From positions 3,530 through 11,074 of the forward strand of contig JALHPW010000106.1 in assembly GCA_022842255.1 (NCBI GenBank): DNA of 7,545 nucleotides, in the 5' to 3' direction. Positions 1 to 5,827 of the stretch are shown here, piece after piece. How positions within the stretch are numbered: position 1 is the first letter of the stretch; each line of letters starts with the position of its first letter. The notes below the pieces were generated by a model. It worked only from the letters and a program-made list of their open reading frames with translations. It did not search any database and had not been told where the DNA came from. Made by a program: the position numbers and the translations under genes. The DNA comes from Saprospiraceae bacterium. Lineage in GTDB: Bacteria > Bacteroidota > Bacteroidia > Chitinophagales > Saprospiraceae.

Positions 1-1
1 C

Positions 2-502
2 GCCGAGGTACTGGAACTTGCTTGCGGACCAGGGAACATCACACAATACCTGCTGCAAAAACGGCCAGACTTAAAGATTTTAGGAACGGACCTCGCGCCC
101 AACATGCTCGAACTGGCCAAAATCAATAACCCAAGTGCCGAATTTCAATTGCTGGATTGCAGGGATATAGATAAATTGGATAAAAAGTATGATGCGTTGA
201 TGGTCGGTTTTTGTCTGCCCTATTTGTCGAAAGACGAAACCCGAAAACTGATTAAAGATGCACATGCGTTGCTGAATATGGGAGGGGTTTTGTATCTTAG
301 TACCATGGAAGCGGATTACGGAACCTCCGGTATCCGCTATTCCAGCACCGGGGATGCTATGTACATGTTTTACTACCTGGCCGATGATTTGCTTGAAATT
401 TTGAAGGAAAATGACTTTCAAATCATTGATTTACAGCGAAAAATAACCCAAGTGCCCGATGGGAATACCGTAACAGACCTGATCATCATTGCTAAAAAAT
501 AA
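2..502 (+). CDS. Class I SAM-dependent methyltransferase, 5'-truncated by the window edge
   Basis: The reading frame is open from base 2 and the true start lies upstream of the window, so only the last 166 codons are seen. The first visible residues, AEVLELACGPGNIT, are motif I of Rossmann-fold methyltransferases; the glycine loop binds S-adenosylmethionine. Motif II follows about 20 residues later (ILGTDLAPNMLELAK), where the acidic D normally contacts the ribose of SAM. FQLLDCRDIDKL and YDALMVGFCLPYLS match the later strands of the fold, and LLNMGGVLYLST is the usual strand before the C-terminal part. The methyl acceptor cannot be told from this: such proteins act on small molecules, lipids or proteins. 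The stop is 11 bases before the DUF1801 gene, so the two are probably co-transcribed. The fold is secure; the substrate is unknown. Confidence 0.9.
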   Translation, partial: AEVLELACGPGNITQYLLQKRPDLKILGTDLAPNMLELAKINNPSAEFQLLDCRDIDKLDKKYDALMVGFCLPYLSKDETRKLIKDAHALLNMGGVLYLSTMEADYGTSGIRYSSTGDAMYMFYYLADDLLEILKENDFQIIDLQRKITQVPDGNTVTDLIIIAKK

Positions 503-513
503 GCACAACCATT

Positions 514-888
514 ATGACCGCCAACGCACCCAGTACTATAAACGAGTACATCGCTACTTTTCCCCAGGACGTCCAGGAGATATTGGAGCTAGTCCGCAGC
601 ACCATCCAAAACGCCGCGCCCGCCGCCACCGAAGACATCCGCTACGCCATTCCGACCTTCCGCCTGGCCGGCAAAAACCTGGTCCACTTTGCGGGTTACA
701 AAAACCACATCGGGTTTTATGCCGCACCCACTGGAAATGAAGCGTTTAAGGCTGAACTATCCGTATTTAAAGGAGGAAAAGGCTCGGTGCAGTTTCCAAT
801 AGACCAGCCCATGCCCTTGGAGTTGATTACGAAAATTGTAAAATTCAGGGTGGCGGAAACCTTGGAAAAGACTGGGAAGAAGAAATAA
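514..888 (+). CDS. DUF1801 (YdhG-like) domain protein
   Basis: This 124-residue protein is a single small domain. The opening INEYIATFPQDVQEILELVRSTI, the central ATEDIRYAIPTFRLAGKNLVHFAGYKNHIGFYA and the ending SVQFPIDQPMPLELITKIVKFRVAE are the hallmark segments of the DUF1801/YdhG family, which has a frataxin-like alpha/beta fold. Some relatives are described as putative intracellular iron chaperones (B. subtilis YdhG/Fra); iron binding cannot be seen here and should not be assumed. There is no signal peptide or membrane segment, so it is probably cytosolic. The start at 514 fits family length and lies 11 bases after the methyltransferase stop with no clear Shine-Dalgarno site. An overlapping frame (489-740) gives Arg/His-rich low-quality protein and is a shadow. 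Confidence 0.88.
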   Translation: MTANAPSTINEYIATFPQDVQEILELVRSTIQNAAPAATEDIRYAIPTFRLAGKNLVHFAGYKNHIGFYAAPTGNEAFKAELSVFKGGKGSVQFPIDQPMPLELITKIVKFRVAETLEKTGKKK

Positions 889-953
889 AACTATTTAGGC
901 AAATGCAGCTGTCATACTCAAACTTCCCTTAGCCTATCAATTATATCAATAAC

Positions 954-958
954 GGAGA
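954..958 (+). promoter_or_regulatory. Shine-Dalgarno-like site of the exported-protein gene
   Basis: GGAGA lies five bases ahead of the ATG at 964. The other starts in this window lack a well-placed purine-rich site, as is common in Bacteroidota, so this gene stands out. It supports the ATG at 964 as the start. Confidence 0.5.
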
Positions 959-963
959 TAACA

Positions 964-1440
964 ATGAAAAAAATAAGATTTCTATTCTGTTTGCTCACGG
1001 CCCTCTATTCTGTAGAAGTTATTGCTCAATTTGAACATAAGTTTGAGTTTCAGACTGCAAATAGAGCTTCCATAAAAAACGAGGATGTCAAAATTTTCTA
1101 TGACAGGTTTAATACTTATATTGATAAATTAAAGGATTCAACTCAAAAAGCCGACTCTCCAGACCCTCAAAATATGATTTCCAATTTCGTGATTTTTACG
1201 GAAGAGGGGTTGGTAATGAAAGACTTGGAATTCCATTCCGTAGAAAATTGCAAGCAAAATATCTTACTTGGAAAGGCTGAGTTAGGAACCGACAAAATAA
1301 ATCCTTGGCTATATGTCGACCTAGAAAGTCATGCTAATTTAGCAGATTTGGAAAGCATCTTGTCTTTCTTAAGGGAGCGTGGTATTGAGTACGCGTTTGG
1401 AAGGGACGAGGAATATAGTCGCCTAATAAAAAAGCATTAA
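964..1440 (+). CDS. Exported protein of unknown function, AT-rich
   Basis: I do not recognise this 158-residue protein. The N-terminus is a classical Sec signal peptide: KK at residues 2-3, a hydrophobic stretch from about residue 4 to 20, and a likely cleavage after VIA (residue 21), leaving a mature chain of about 137 residues in the periplasm or outside. There is no lipobox in the usual place. The mature part is charged, with FYDRFNTYIDKLKDSTQKAD probably helical, and has a single cysteine (ENCKQN). The C-terminal part (PWLYVDLESHANLADLESILSFLRERGIEYAF) reads as a strand-helix-strand unit. Its shape faintly recalls the periplasmic domain of ExbD/TolR, but that is too weak to name it. Base composition is unlike the neighbours: bases 1081-1140 contain 15 G/C of 60, whereas 1681-1740 in recX contain 35 of 60. 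It ends four bases before recX, so recX may depend on its transcript. Recent acquisition is plausible. Confidence 0.75.
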   Translation: MKKIRFLFCLLTALYSVEVIAQFEHKFEFQTANRASIKNEDVKIFYDRFNTYIDKLKDSTQKADSPDPQNMISNFVIFTEEGLVMKDLEFHSVENCKQNILLGKAELGTDKINPWLYVDLESHANLADLESILSFLRERGIEYAFGRDEEYSRLIKKH

Positions 1441-1444
1441 GGAA

Positions 1445-1906
1445 GTGTCTAACTTTAAAAAAAACACCCCCCTCACCCCCGACGAAGCCCTCCAGAAAAT
1501 GGAACGCTTTTGTGCCTACCGCGAACGTTGTCCCAAGGAGGTGCGCAGCAAACTGGCTGAATTCGGCCTCTCCCGCGCCGATGCGGAGCAGATTTATCAA
1601 GTGCTGGAGGAAGATAAGTTTTTCAATGAAGCACGTTTCGCCATGGCCTTCGCCGGAGGGAAATTCCGCTACAACTATTGGGGCCGCGTCCGTATTCGGC
1701 AAGAACTGAAAATGCGCAGCATCTCGCCCGAGTTGATTGCCCAGGCACTGGATTCCATTGACCAGGAAGAATACGAGGCCCTGATCCATAAACTGCTCGA
1801 CAAAAAACGCGAACAGTATGCGGGCGACGACAATGCCCGGGAAAAAACCGCCGCCTCGCTGATTCGGGCCGGATTTGAAATGGATTTGGTGTTTCGGTTT
1901 TTGTGA
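1445..1906 (+). CDS. recX: Regulatory protein RecX
   Basis: RecX binds RecA filaments and modulates recombination and the SOS response, usually by capping or inhibiting filament growth in the cytosol. The 153-residue length is normal. Family segments appear in order: ALQKMERFCAYRERCPKEVRSKL (first three-helix repeat), IYQVLEEDKFFNEARFAMAFAGGKFRYNYWGRVRIRQEL (the conserved centre, with the typical LEEDKFFNEARFA and WGRVRIRQEL patterns), then ISPELIAQAL and a C-terminal repeat ending in AASLIRAGFEMDLVFRFL. The start chosen is GTG at 1445. An AAGGA lies only one base before it, too close to act as a normal ribosome site. The next in-frame ATG, at 1499, would cut into the first repeat, so 1445 is preferred although not proven. 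Its stop overlaps a GTG at 1903 that is probably not the start of the next gene. No recA lies in the window. Confidence 0.92.
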   Translation: MSNFKKNTPLTPDEALQKMERFCAYRERCPKEVRSKLAEFGLSRADAEQIYQVLEEDKFFNEARFAMAFAGGKFRYNYWGRVRIRQELKMRSISPELIAQALDSIDQEEYEALIHKLLDKKREQYAGDDNAREKTAASLIRAGFEMDLVFRFL

Positions 1907-1931
1907 GCACACCCTCTGTGGTAAAACGATC

Positions 1932-1939
1932 TACCTTTG
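1932..1939 (+). promoter_or_regulatory. Bacteroidota -7 promoter box ahead of the ABC-F gene
   Basis: TACCTTTG matches the TAnnTTTG consensus of the Bacteroidota housekeeping sigma factor. It would start transcription near 1945, just after the recX stop and about 45 bases ahead of the TTG at 1990. No convincing -33 TTTG is found at the expected distance, so the call rests on one box. If real, it rules out translation of the ABC-F gene from the in-frame GTG at 1903. Confidence 0.55.
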
Positions 1940-1947
1940 CGCGCCCA

Positions 1948-1989
1948 ATCGTAAATCCAAAATCGTCATTCGTAAATCGACCACATCCA
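1948..1989 (+). repeat. Degenerate heptad array in the ABC-F leader
   Basis: Six consecutive 7-base units fill this stretch. The first four are ATCGTAA, ATCCAAA, ATCGTCA and TTCGTAA; the last two are more diverged (ATCGACC, ACATCCA). The array ends exactly where the TTG start codon at 1990 begins. It is A/C/T-rich with little self-complementarity, so the leader RNA should be largely unstructured. There is no inverted partner copy, unlike the arrays at 5004-5094 and 6554-6649. Confidence 0.7.
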
Positions 1990-3857
1990 TTGAATTTTCT
2001 AACGCTCGAGAACGTCACCAAAAGTTACGGGGAGAAAGTCCTGTTCCAAAATATCAGCCTGCACCTTGACAAAGGGCAAAAAATCGGCCTCATTGCCAAA
2101 AACGGCACTGGCAAAAGCACGCTCATGCGTGTCATCGCCGGTAAGGAAGGCAGCGAGGGCGAAAACGCCAAAATCACCCTTCGCAAGGACATCCACATTG
2201 GCTGGCTTGACCAGGAACCCAATTTCCCACCCAATATGGACGTGTTGGGCGCTGTGCTCGATCCTTCTAACCCGCTCGTGCGCGTCGTGCAGCGCTACGA
2301 GAAAGCCTTGTTGCACCCGGAAAATCCGGATGAGCTCACCGAAGCCATTGCCGAGATGGACCAGCAAAACGCCTGGACCTTCGAGGCCAAGGTGAAAGAA
2401 ACCTTGTCGCGTTTTCGGATGGACAACTACGAGCAAAAGGTCAGTACGCTCTCCGGTGGACAACAAAAGCGACTCGCACTGGTCAAAATCCTGCTCGAAG
2501 AACCCGATTTTCTCATTCTCGATGAGCCGACCAACCACTTGGATGTGGAAATGATCGAATGGCTCGAAGAATACCTGCAACAACCAGGCATCACCCTGTT
2601 CATGGTCACGCACGACCGCTATTTCCTTGAAAATGTGTGTGATAGCATCATTGAACTGGAAGGTGGCGAACTCCGGCGGTATTCCGGTTCTTACTCGGAT
2701 TACCTCGAAAAAAGGCGCTCCGCGAAGAAAACGAAGCCACTACTTACGAGCGACAAAACAAGCTCCTCAAAAACGAACTCGATTGGGTGCGCAAATCCCC
2801 ACAAGCGCGTACCACAAAAGCCAAGGCCCGGGTGGATGCTTATTTCAATCGGAAGGAAGCCAACGATTCCCTGAAAAAAACGAAGGACGAAATGACGCTT
2901 TCGATCAAGGAAACCTGGCTGGGCGGTAAAATTGTGGAATTGCACAACATCAGCAAATCGTTCGGAGAGAAGAAACTGCTCGAAAATTTCAGCTACAAAT
3001 TCAAACGCAAGGAGCGGGTGGGCATCGTAGGGCAAAACGGTTCCGGGAAATCCACTTTTTTGCAAATCATCACCCAGTTGCTGCCGCCCGATACGGGCAA
3101 AGTGGTGGTAGGCGATACCGTCACCTTCGGACATTACCGCCAGGAAGGCATACAACTTAAGGACGACAAACGGGTGATTGACGTGATTCGCGACATCGCC
3201 GATTACATCCCGCTCGAAAAAGGCAAGGAACTCTCTGCCGCGCAACTGCTGGAGCGTTTTTTGTTTACGCGCCCACAGCAACAAGTGTACGCCAGCCAAC
3301 TTTCCGGTGGCGAGCGGCGTAGGCTCTACCTGCTTACGGTGTTGATGAAAAACCCCAACTTCCTGATTCTTGACGAACCGACCAACGATTTGGACGTACT
3401 GACCTTGCAGGTTTTGGAAGATTTTTTGGAAGATTTTCCAGGCTGTTTGGTGGTGGTAACGCACGACCGCTATTTCATGGACCGGCTGGTAGACCACCTG
3501 TTTGTTTTTGAAGGCAATGGCCAAATCAAGGATTTCAACGGTACTTATGCGGAATATCGGGCTTTGAAACGCACTGTATCGGCGACTTCAGTCGCCGTAC
3601 GCGAGGAAACTCCGGCGACTAAAGTCGCCGGTACAGAAACGGGCCCGGCACTCTCCAACACCGAGCGCAACGAGATGAAAAGGCTCGACAAAGAAATTGC
3701 TGCACACGAAAGCCGTAAAAAGCAGATTCTGGAGCGCTTTAACGCTGCCGATTTGGGCGCTGACGAGGCTGGGAAACTATCCGCCGAGTTGGGAAAATTA
3801 CAGGAAGATTTGGAGGTAAAGGAGATGCGATGGCTGGAGTTGGCGGAGCGGGGATGA
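1990..3857 (+). CDS. uup: ABC-F family ATPase (Uup-like), interrupted by a one-base frameshift
   Basis: ABC-F proteins are soluble twin-ATPase factors that act at the ribosome rather than as transporters. The first half (1990 to about 2712) has Walker A AKNGTGKST at residues 36-44, signature LSGGQQ at about 154-159, Walker B ILDEPTNHLD with D178/E179, and the VTHDRYF switch. The second half has Walker A GQNGSGKST (348-356 in the joined protein), LSGGERRR (S439), ILDEPTNDLD (D462/E463) and a second VTHDRYF. The C-terminus (about 555-622) is a charged coiled coil as in Uup. The frame changes at six A (2708-2713): the first frame continues to an unrelated tail stopping at 2874, while the homologous linker (ALREENEATTYERQNKLL and onward) resumes one base back, from 2712. 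Joined length is 622 residues, normal for the family. The TTG at 1990 gives the family-like start MNFLTLENVTKSYG; the GTG at 1903 would add 29 unlikely residues. Two palindromes sit in frame at 3580-3631. Family identity is certain, Uup subtype likely, intactness open. Confidence 0.88.
2708..2713 (+). other. Frameshift site (run of six A) in the ABC-F gene
   Basis: The first frame reads Tyr-Leu-Glu-Lys at TAC CTC GAA AAA (2701-2712) and then AGG. Homology resumes in the -1 frame with AAG at 2712 and GCG at 2715. One extra A would restore a continuous gene. A ribosome slipping back one base on AAA would have the same effect, but the zero-frame heptamer is A AAA AGG, not the efficient A AAA AAG. 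I see no upstream Shine-Dalgarno stimulator and no strong downstream hairpin. Simple mutation or a base-calling error is therefore as likely as programmed shifting. Confidence 0.85.
3580..3597. repeat. Palindromic element, copy 1, inside the ABC-F gene
   Basis: CGGCGACT (3580-3587) and AGTCGCCG (3590-3597) are perfect reverse complements around a two-base loop TC. GTA at 3576-3578 and TAC at 3598-3600 extend the stem to 11 pairs with one bulged base. It encodes part of Ser-Ala-Thr-Ser-Val-Ala-Val in the linker between the second ATPase domain and the coiled coil. Confidence 0.85.
3612..3631. repeat. Palindromic element, copy 2, inside the ABC-F gene
   Basis: CCGGCGACT (3612-3620) pairs perfectly with AGTCGCCGG (3623-3631) around the loop AA. 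The core CGGCGACTnnAGTCGCCG is the same as in copy 1, and both are followed by GTAC or a near copy. The loop centres are 33 bases apart, which keeps the reading frame. It encodes Pro-Ala-Thr-Lys-Val-Ala-Gly, parallel to the peptide of copy 1. Confidence 0.85.
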
Positions 3858-3893
3858 AAAATGATTCATGGCCAATTTTCTCACCCGAAACCC

Positions 3894-3901
3894 TACTTTT
3901 G
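3894..3901 (+). promoter_or_regulatory. Bacteroidota -7 promoter box ahead of the ATP-grasp gene
   Basis: TACTTTTG matches TAnnTTTG and lies 23 bases before the ATG at 3925, giving an expected transcript start near 3907 and a very short leader. It is downstream of the in-frame ATG at 3868, which argues that 3868 is not the start. No clear -33 box is seen. Confidence 0.55.
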
Positions 3902-3924
3902 CGCACTTTTTCAGACAACGCAAC

Positions 3925-5001
3925 ATGCAGGAGCAAGACACCACCGCCCCCAAACCCAATCAGAAACCCAGTTTTTTTGAAAAACTCACCAACTGGGAGC
4001 TCTGGCCCTCCAGTGTTTTGTACACGCCATTGGCCCCGATTTGGGCTTGGTATTCCCTTCGGGCAGGCTCTTTGTGGTTTTTCACGCCCTCCAATCCCAC
4101 CATTCCTTTTGGCGGCTATGAAGGGGAAACCAAAACCGACGTGTACAAACAAATGCCTGACGGCATTTACCCGCGTACCATTTTGGTCAAGCCCGGAGAA
4201 GATTTTGAAGCCCTGAAAAAACGGGTGGCAGAGGCCGGGTTTCAATATCCATTTATTGTAAAACCTGATGTGGGGCGCAAGGGCCTGTTGTTTCGCAAAA
4301 TAGACAACGACGCCCAACTGCTTGAATATCATCTGTATTGCCCGATGGATTACCTCGTGCAAGACCTTGTGGACTTGCCCATGGAACTCGGCGTTTTCTA
4401 CGTTCGCCACCCTGCCAAACAAACCGGACAAATCACCGGCATCATCCTCCGCGAAGCCTTGGAAGTTTGGGGCGACGGCCAATCTACCCTCCGCGAACTC
4501 ATCGAACGGCACCCGCAAGCCAGCAAACGCGCCGAAGAAATGTGCCGCAAACACGAGGATAAAATCAATTGGATCCCCGCCGATCGTGAAAGATACGTGT
4601 TGTCTTACGCCATCAACCGCAGCCGGGGCGCGCGTCTGCGCAACCTTTCGAGCGAAGCCGATGCCGAGCTGACGGAGTTTTTCGACAAAATTAGCCTCCA
4701 TAGCGGAGCTTTTTTTTGGGGGCGTTACGATGTAAAATGTAGCTCGCTCGCCGAACTGAAACAGGGCAAAAACTTTGCAATTTTGGAGTATAATGGCGCT
4801 GGCGCATCACCCAGCCACATTTACCACTGTGGGATGAGCCTTTGGCAAGCCTACGCCGAAATCCTGCGCCACTGGAAACTGCTATATGAAGTTTCTGTTT
4901 GGAACAACGCACATGGGCATCCATATTGGCCATTTTGGAAAGGCTTGCGCTACCTTCGGGCCGTCAATCGTCACCTTGACTTGCTGGATAAATACGATTA
5001 G
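3925..5001 (+). CDS. ATP-grasp domain protein of unknown substrate
   Basis: This 358-residue protein has ATP-grasp features: YPFIVKPDVGRKG with a probable ATP-binding lysine (K113), the hinge-like strand MDYLVQDLVDLPMELGVFYVRHP, and metal-binding acidic residues in GRYDVK (D269) and ILEYNGAGASPSH (E288, N290). ATP-grasp enzymes typically join a carboxylate to an amine or thiol through an acyl-phosphate; D-Ala-D-Ala ligase is the best known. Database entries of this type are often labelled D-Ala-D-Ala ligase, but I see no specific evidence for that substrate. The N-terminus is unusual: residues 24-53 are rich in Trp, Leu, Pro and Phe (ELWPSSVLYTPLAPIWAWYS and onward) and may associate with the membrane. 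The start at 3925 is chosen over 3868 because a promoter box lies between them and the extra 19 residues look non-coding. Neighbours downstream are a LysE exporter and a racemase. The fold is likely and the function unknown. Confidence 0.82.
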   Translation: MQEQDTTAPKPNQKPSFFEKLTNWELWPSSVLYTPLAPIWAWYSLRAGSLWFFTPSNPTIPFGGYEGETKTDVYKQMPDGIYPRTILVKPGEDFEALKKRVAEAGFQYPFIVKPDVGRKGLLFRKIDNDAQLLEYHLYCPMDYLVQDLVDLPMELGVFYVRHPAKQTGQITGIILREALEVWGDGQSTLRELIERHPQASKRAEEMCRKHEDKINWIPADRERYVLSYAINRSRGARLRNLSSEADAELTEFFDKISLHSGAFFWGRYDVKCSSLAELKQGKNFAILEYNGAGASPSHIYHCGMSLWQAYAEILRHWKLLYEVSVWNNAHGHPYWPFWKGLRYLRAVNRHLDLLDKYD

Positions 5002-5003
5002 GA

Positions 5004-5081
5004 CCGTTGACGGTTGACTATTGACGGTGGAACTCAAAGGTCCCTGTCAGCAGTCAACGGCCAATAGTCAACAGTCAACGG
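5004..5081. repeat. Long inverted repeat of heptads between the ATP-grasp and LysE genes
   Basis: Arm 1 (5004-5023) and arm 2 (5062-5081) pair at 19 of 20 positions; the only mismatch is G5012 against A5073. The loop is 38 bases. Arm 1 is built of 7-base units GTTGACG, GTTGACT, ATTGACG. The other strand carries the complementary units. Because the units repeat, other pairing registers are possible. It begins two bases after the ATP-grasp stop. It could slow transcription or protect a 3' end, but no U-tract follows arm 2, so it is not a standard terminator. Confidence 0.85.
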
Positions 5082-5094
5082 CCAACAGTCTTTC
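5046..5094 (+). repeat. Heptad array directly abutting the LysE start codon
   Basis: Seven consecutive 7-base units fill 5046-5094: GTCAGCA, GTCAACG, GCCAATA, GTCAACA, GTCAACG, GCCAACA and a diverged GTCTTTC. The consensus is G(T/C)CAAC(A/G). The array ends at the base before the ATG at 5095. Part of it (5062-5081) is arm 2 of the inverted repeat. Confidence 0.85.
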
Positions 5095-5757
5095 ATGAAA
5101 AGCATATTTCGCGTCTTCTACTCTGGGATGTCCATCAGCTTTTTCGGCTCGATGGTCATCGGCACCATCGGCCTTTCGGCGATGCAGATCAGCATCACAG
5201 AGGGGATACGGCCCGCCATCAATTTCTCCATTGGAAGCATTGTGGCGGAGGTGATTTATGTACGATTGCTGTTGGTGGCGCTTACTTGGATCCAAAAGAA
5301 CGAGCGTATCTTTAAGATCATGGAATGGCTGGCGGTGGTGATTGTGGTGATACTGGCCATTGGTAGTTTCAAGGCTTCCATGGGGCATCACGGTGCCAAG
5401 AACGTGCTGTTGTCTTACACCATGCATCGTTTTTTGCTGGGTTTGATGATGCGCGCCATTAGTCCTGCGGCAATACCTTTTTGGCTGGGCTGGAGTTCGG
5501 TGTTGTACGCCAAGGGCATCATGCAGGACAAAAAAGGTTTTTACAATGGCTATTTACTGGGCATTGGCCTGGGTACGTTTGCTGCCCATTGTATTTTCAT
5601 TTTTGGTGGTAAAATGGCCGTCCAAAAACTAGATGCCAGTCAGGAAGCCATCAATTTTATCATCGGTTGCGTGTTCTCTATCACGGCCATCGCGCAGATT
5701 TGGAAGATTTTGAAAAAAAGATACCAGCACAGGAAGAAGCATAAAGTGATGAATTGA
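5095..5757 (+). CDS. LysE family transporter
   Basis: The 220-residue protein has about six hydrophobic segments, near residues 9-32, 40-65, 74-96, 112-135, 148-170 and 185-203, and a basic cytoplasmic tail (KKRYQHRKKHK). This is the size and layout of LysE/RhtB exporters of the inner membrane, which pump out amino acids or related metabolites. The first segment, GTIGLSAMQISITEGIRPAINFSIGSIVAEVIYV, corresponds to the conserved LysE opening, in which a G-rich turn is followed by a helix and a short-chain-residue helix. MRAISPAAIPFWLGWSSVL matches the fourth-helix pattern with prolines. The substrate cannot be told. The start ATG follows a heptad array with no Shine-Dalgarno site. The final codons (Lys-Val-Met-Asn-stop) lie inside an octad array, so the C-terminus may have been shaped by the repeat. 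Confidence 0.85.
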   Translation: MKSIFRVFYSGMSISFFGSMVIGTIGLSAMQISITEGIRPAINFSIGSIVAEVIYVRLLLVALTWIQKNERIFKIMEWLAVVIVVILAIGSFKASMGHHGAKNVLLSYTMHRFLLGLMMRAISPAAIPFWLGWSSVLYAKGIMQDKKGFYNGYLLGIGLGTFAAHCIFIFGGKMAVQKLDASQEAINFIIGCVFSITAIAQIWKILKKRYQHRKKHKVMN

Positions 5758-5777
5758 TAGCGTAATAGAGTGATTTT
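5746..5777 (+). repeat. Octad array overlapping the LysE 3' end
   Basis: Four 8-base units, GTGATGAA, TTGATAGC, GTAATAGA and GTGATTTT, run from inside the last LysE codons across its TGA stop (5755-5757). The first unit is identical to a unit in the array at 6570-6590, which links the two loci. Confidence 0.6.
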
Positions 5778-5781
5778 GAGA

Positions 5782-5827
5782 CAACTCTCCAATATCTCAA
5801 TAACCCAATATCTTAATACTCAGCTTA
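5782..5827 (+). repeat. Octad array directly ahead of the racemase start codon
   Basis: Five 8-base units run from 5782 to 5821: CAACTCTC, CAATATCT, CAATAACC, CAATATCT and TAATACTC. Six further bases lead to the ATG at 5828. Two units are identical. The array is a diverged, oppositely oriented partner of 5746-5777 and would form only a weak hairpin with it. Confidence 0.7.

Noticed and set aside
1320..1420. ExbD/TolR-like domain in the exported protein
   Set aside because: Only a loose strand-helix-strand resemblance in the C-terminal part. There is no N-terminal transmembrane anchor of the ExbD type and no ExbB or TonB gene nearby.
1439..1443. AAGGA as the recX ribosome site
   Set aside because: It is only one base from the GTG start and therefore too close. 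The purines partly belong to the stop codon of the preceding gene.
1334..1912. Minus-strand frame of 192 codons across recX
   Set aside because: It is antisense to a well-conserved recX, and its protein has no recognisable motif. It is a shadow produced by the coding composition.
2708..2714. Programmed -1 frameshift of the dnaX type in the ABC-F gene
   Set aside because: The zero-frame heptamer is A AAA AGG and not A AAA AAG, no upstream Shine-Dalgarno stimulator or stable downstream hairpin is evident, and I know of no ABC-F gene regulated this way. It is kept only as one possible explanation.
2700..3524. Minus-strand frame of 274 codons across the ABC-F second half
   Set aside because: It is antisense to conserved ATPase motifs and has no family features of its own. 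The same applies to 3739-4701 on the minus strand.
5002..5094. CRISPR-like array
   Set aside because: The units are 7 bases with no spacers and occur in inverted orientation. No cas gene is present.
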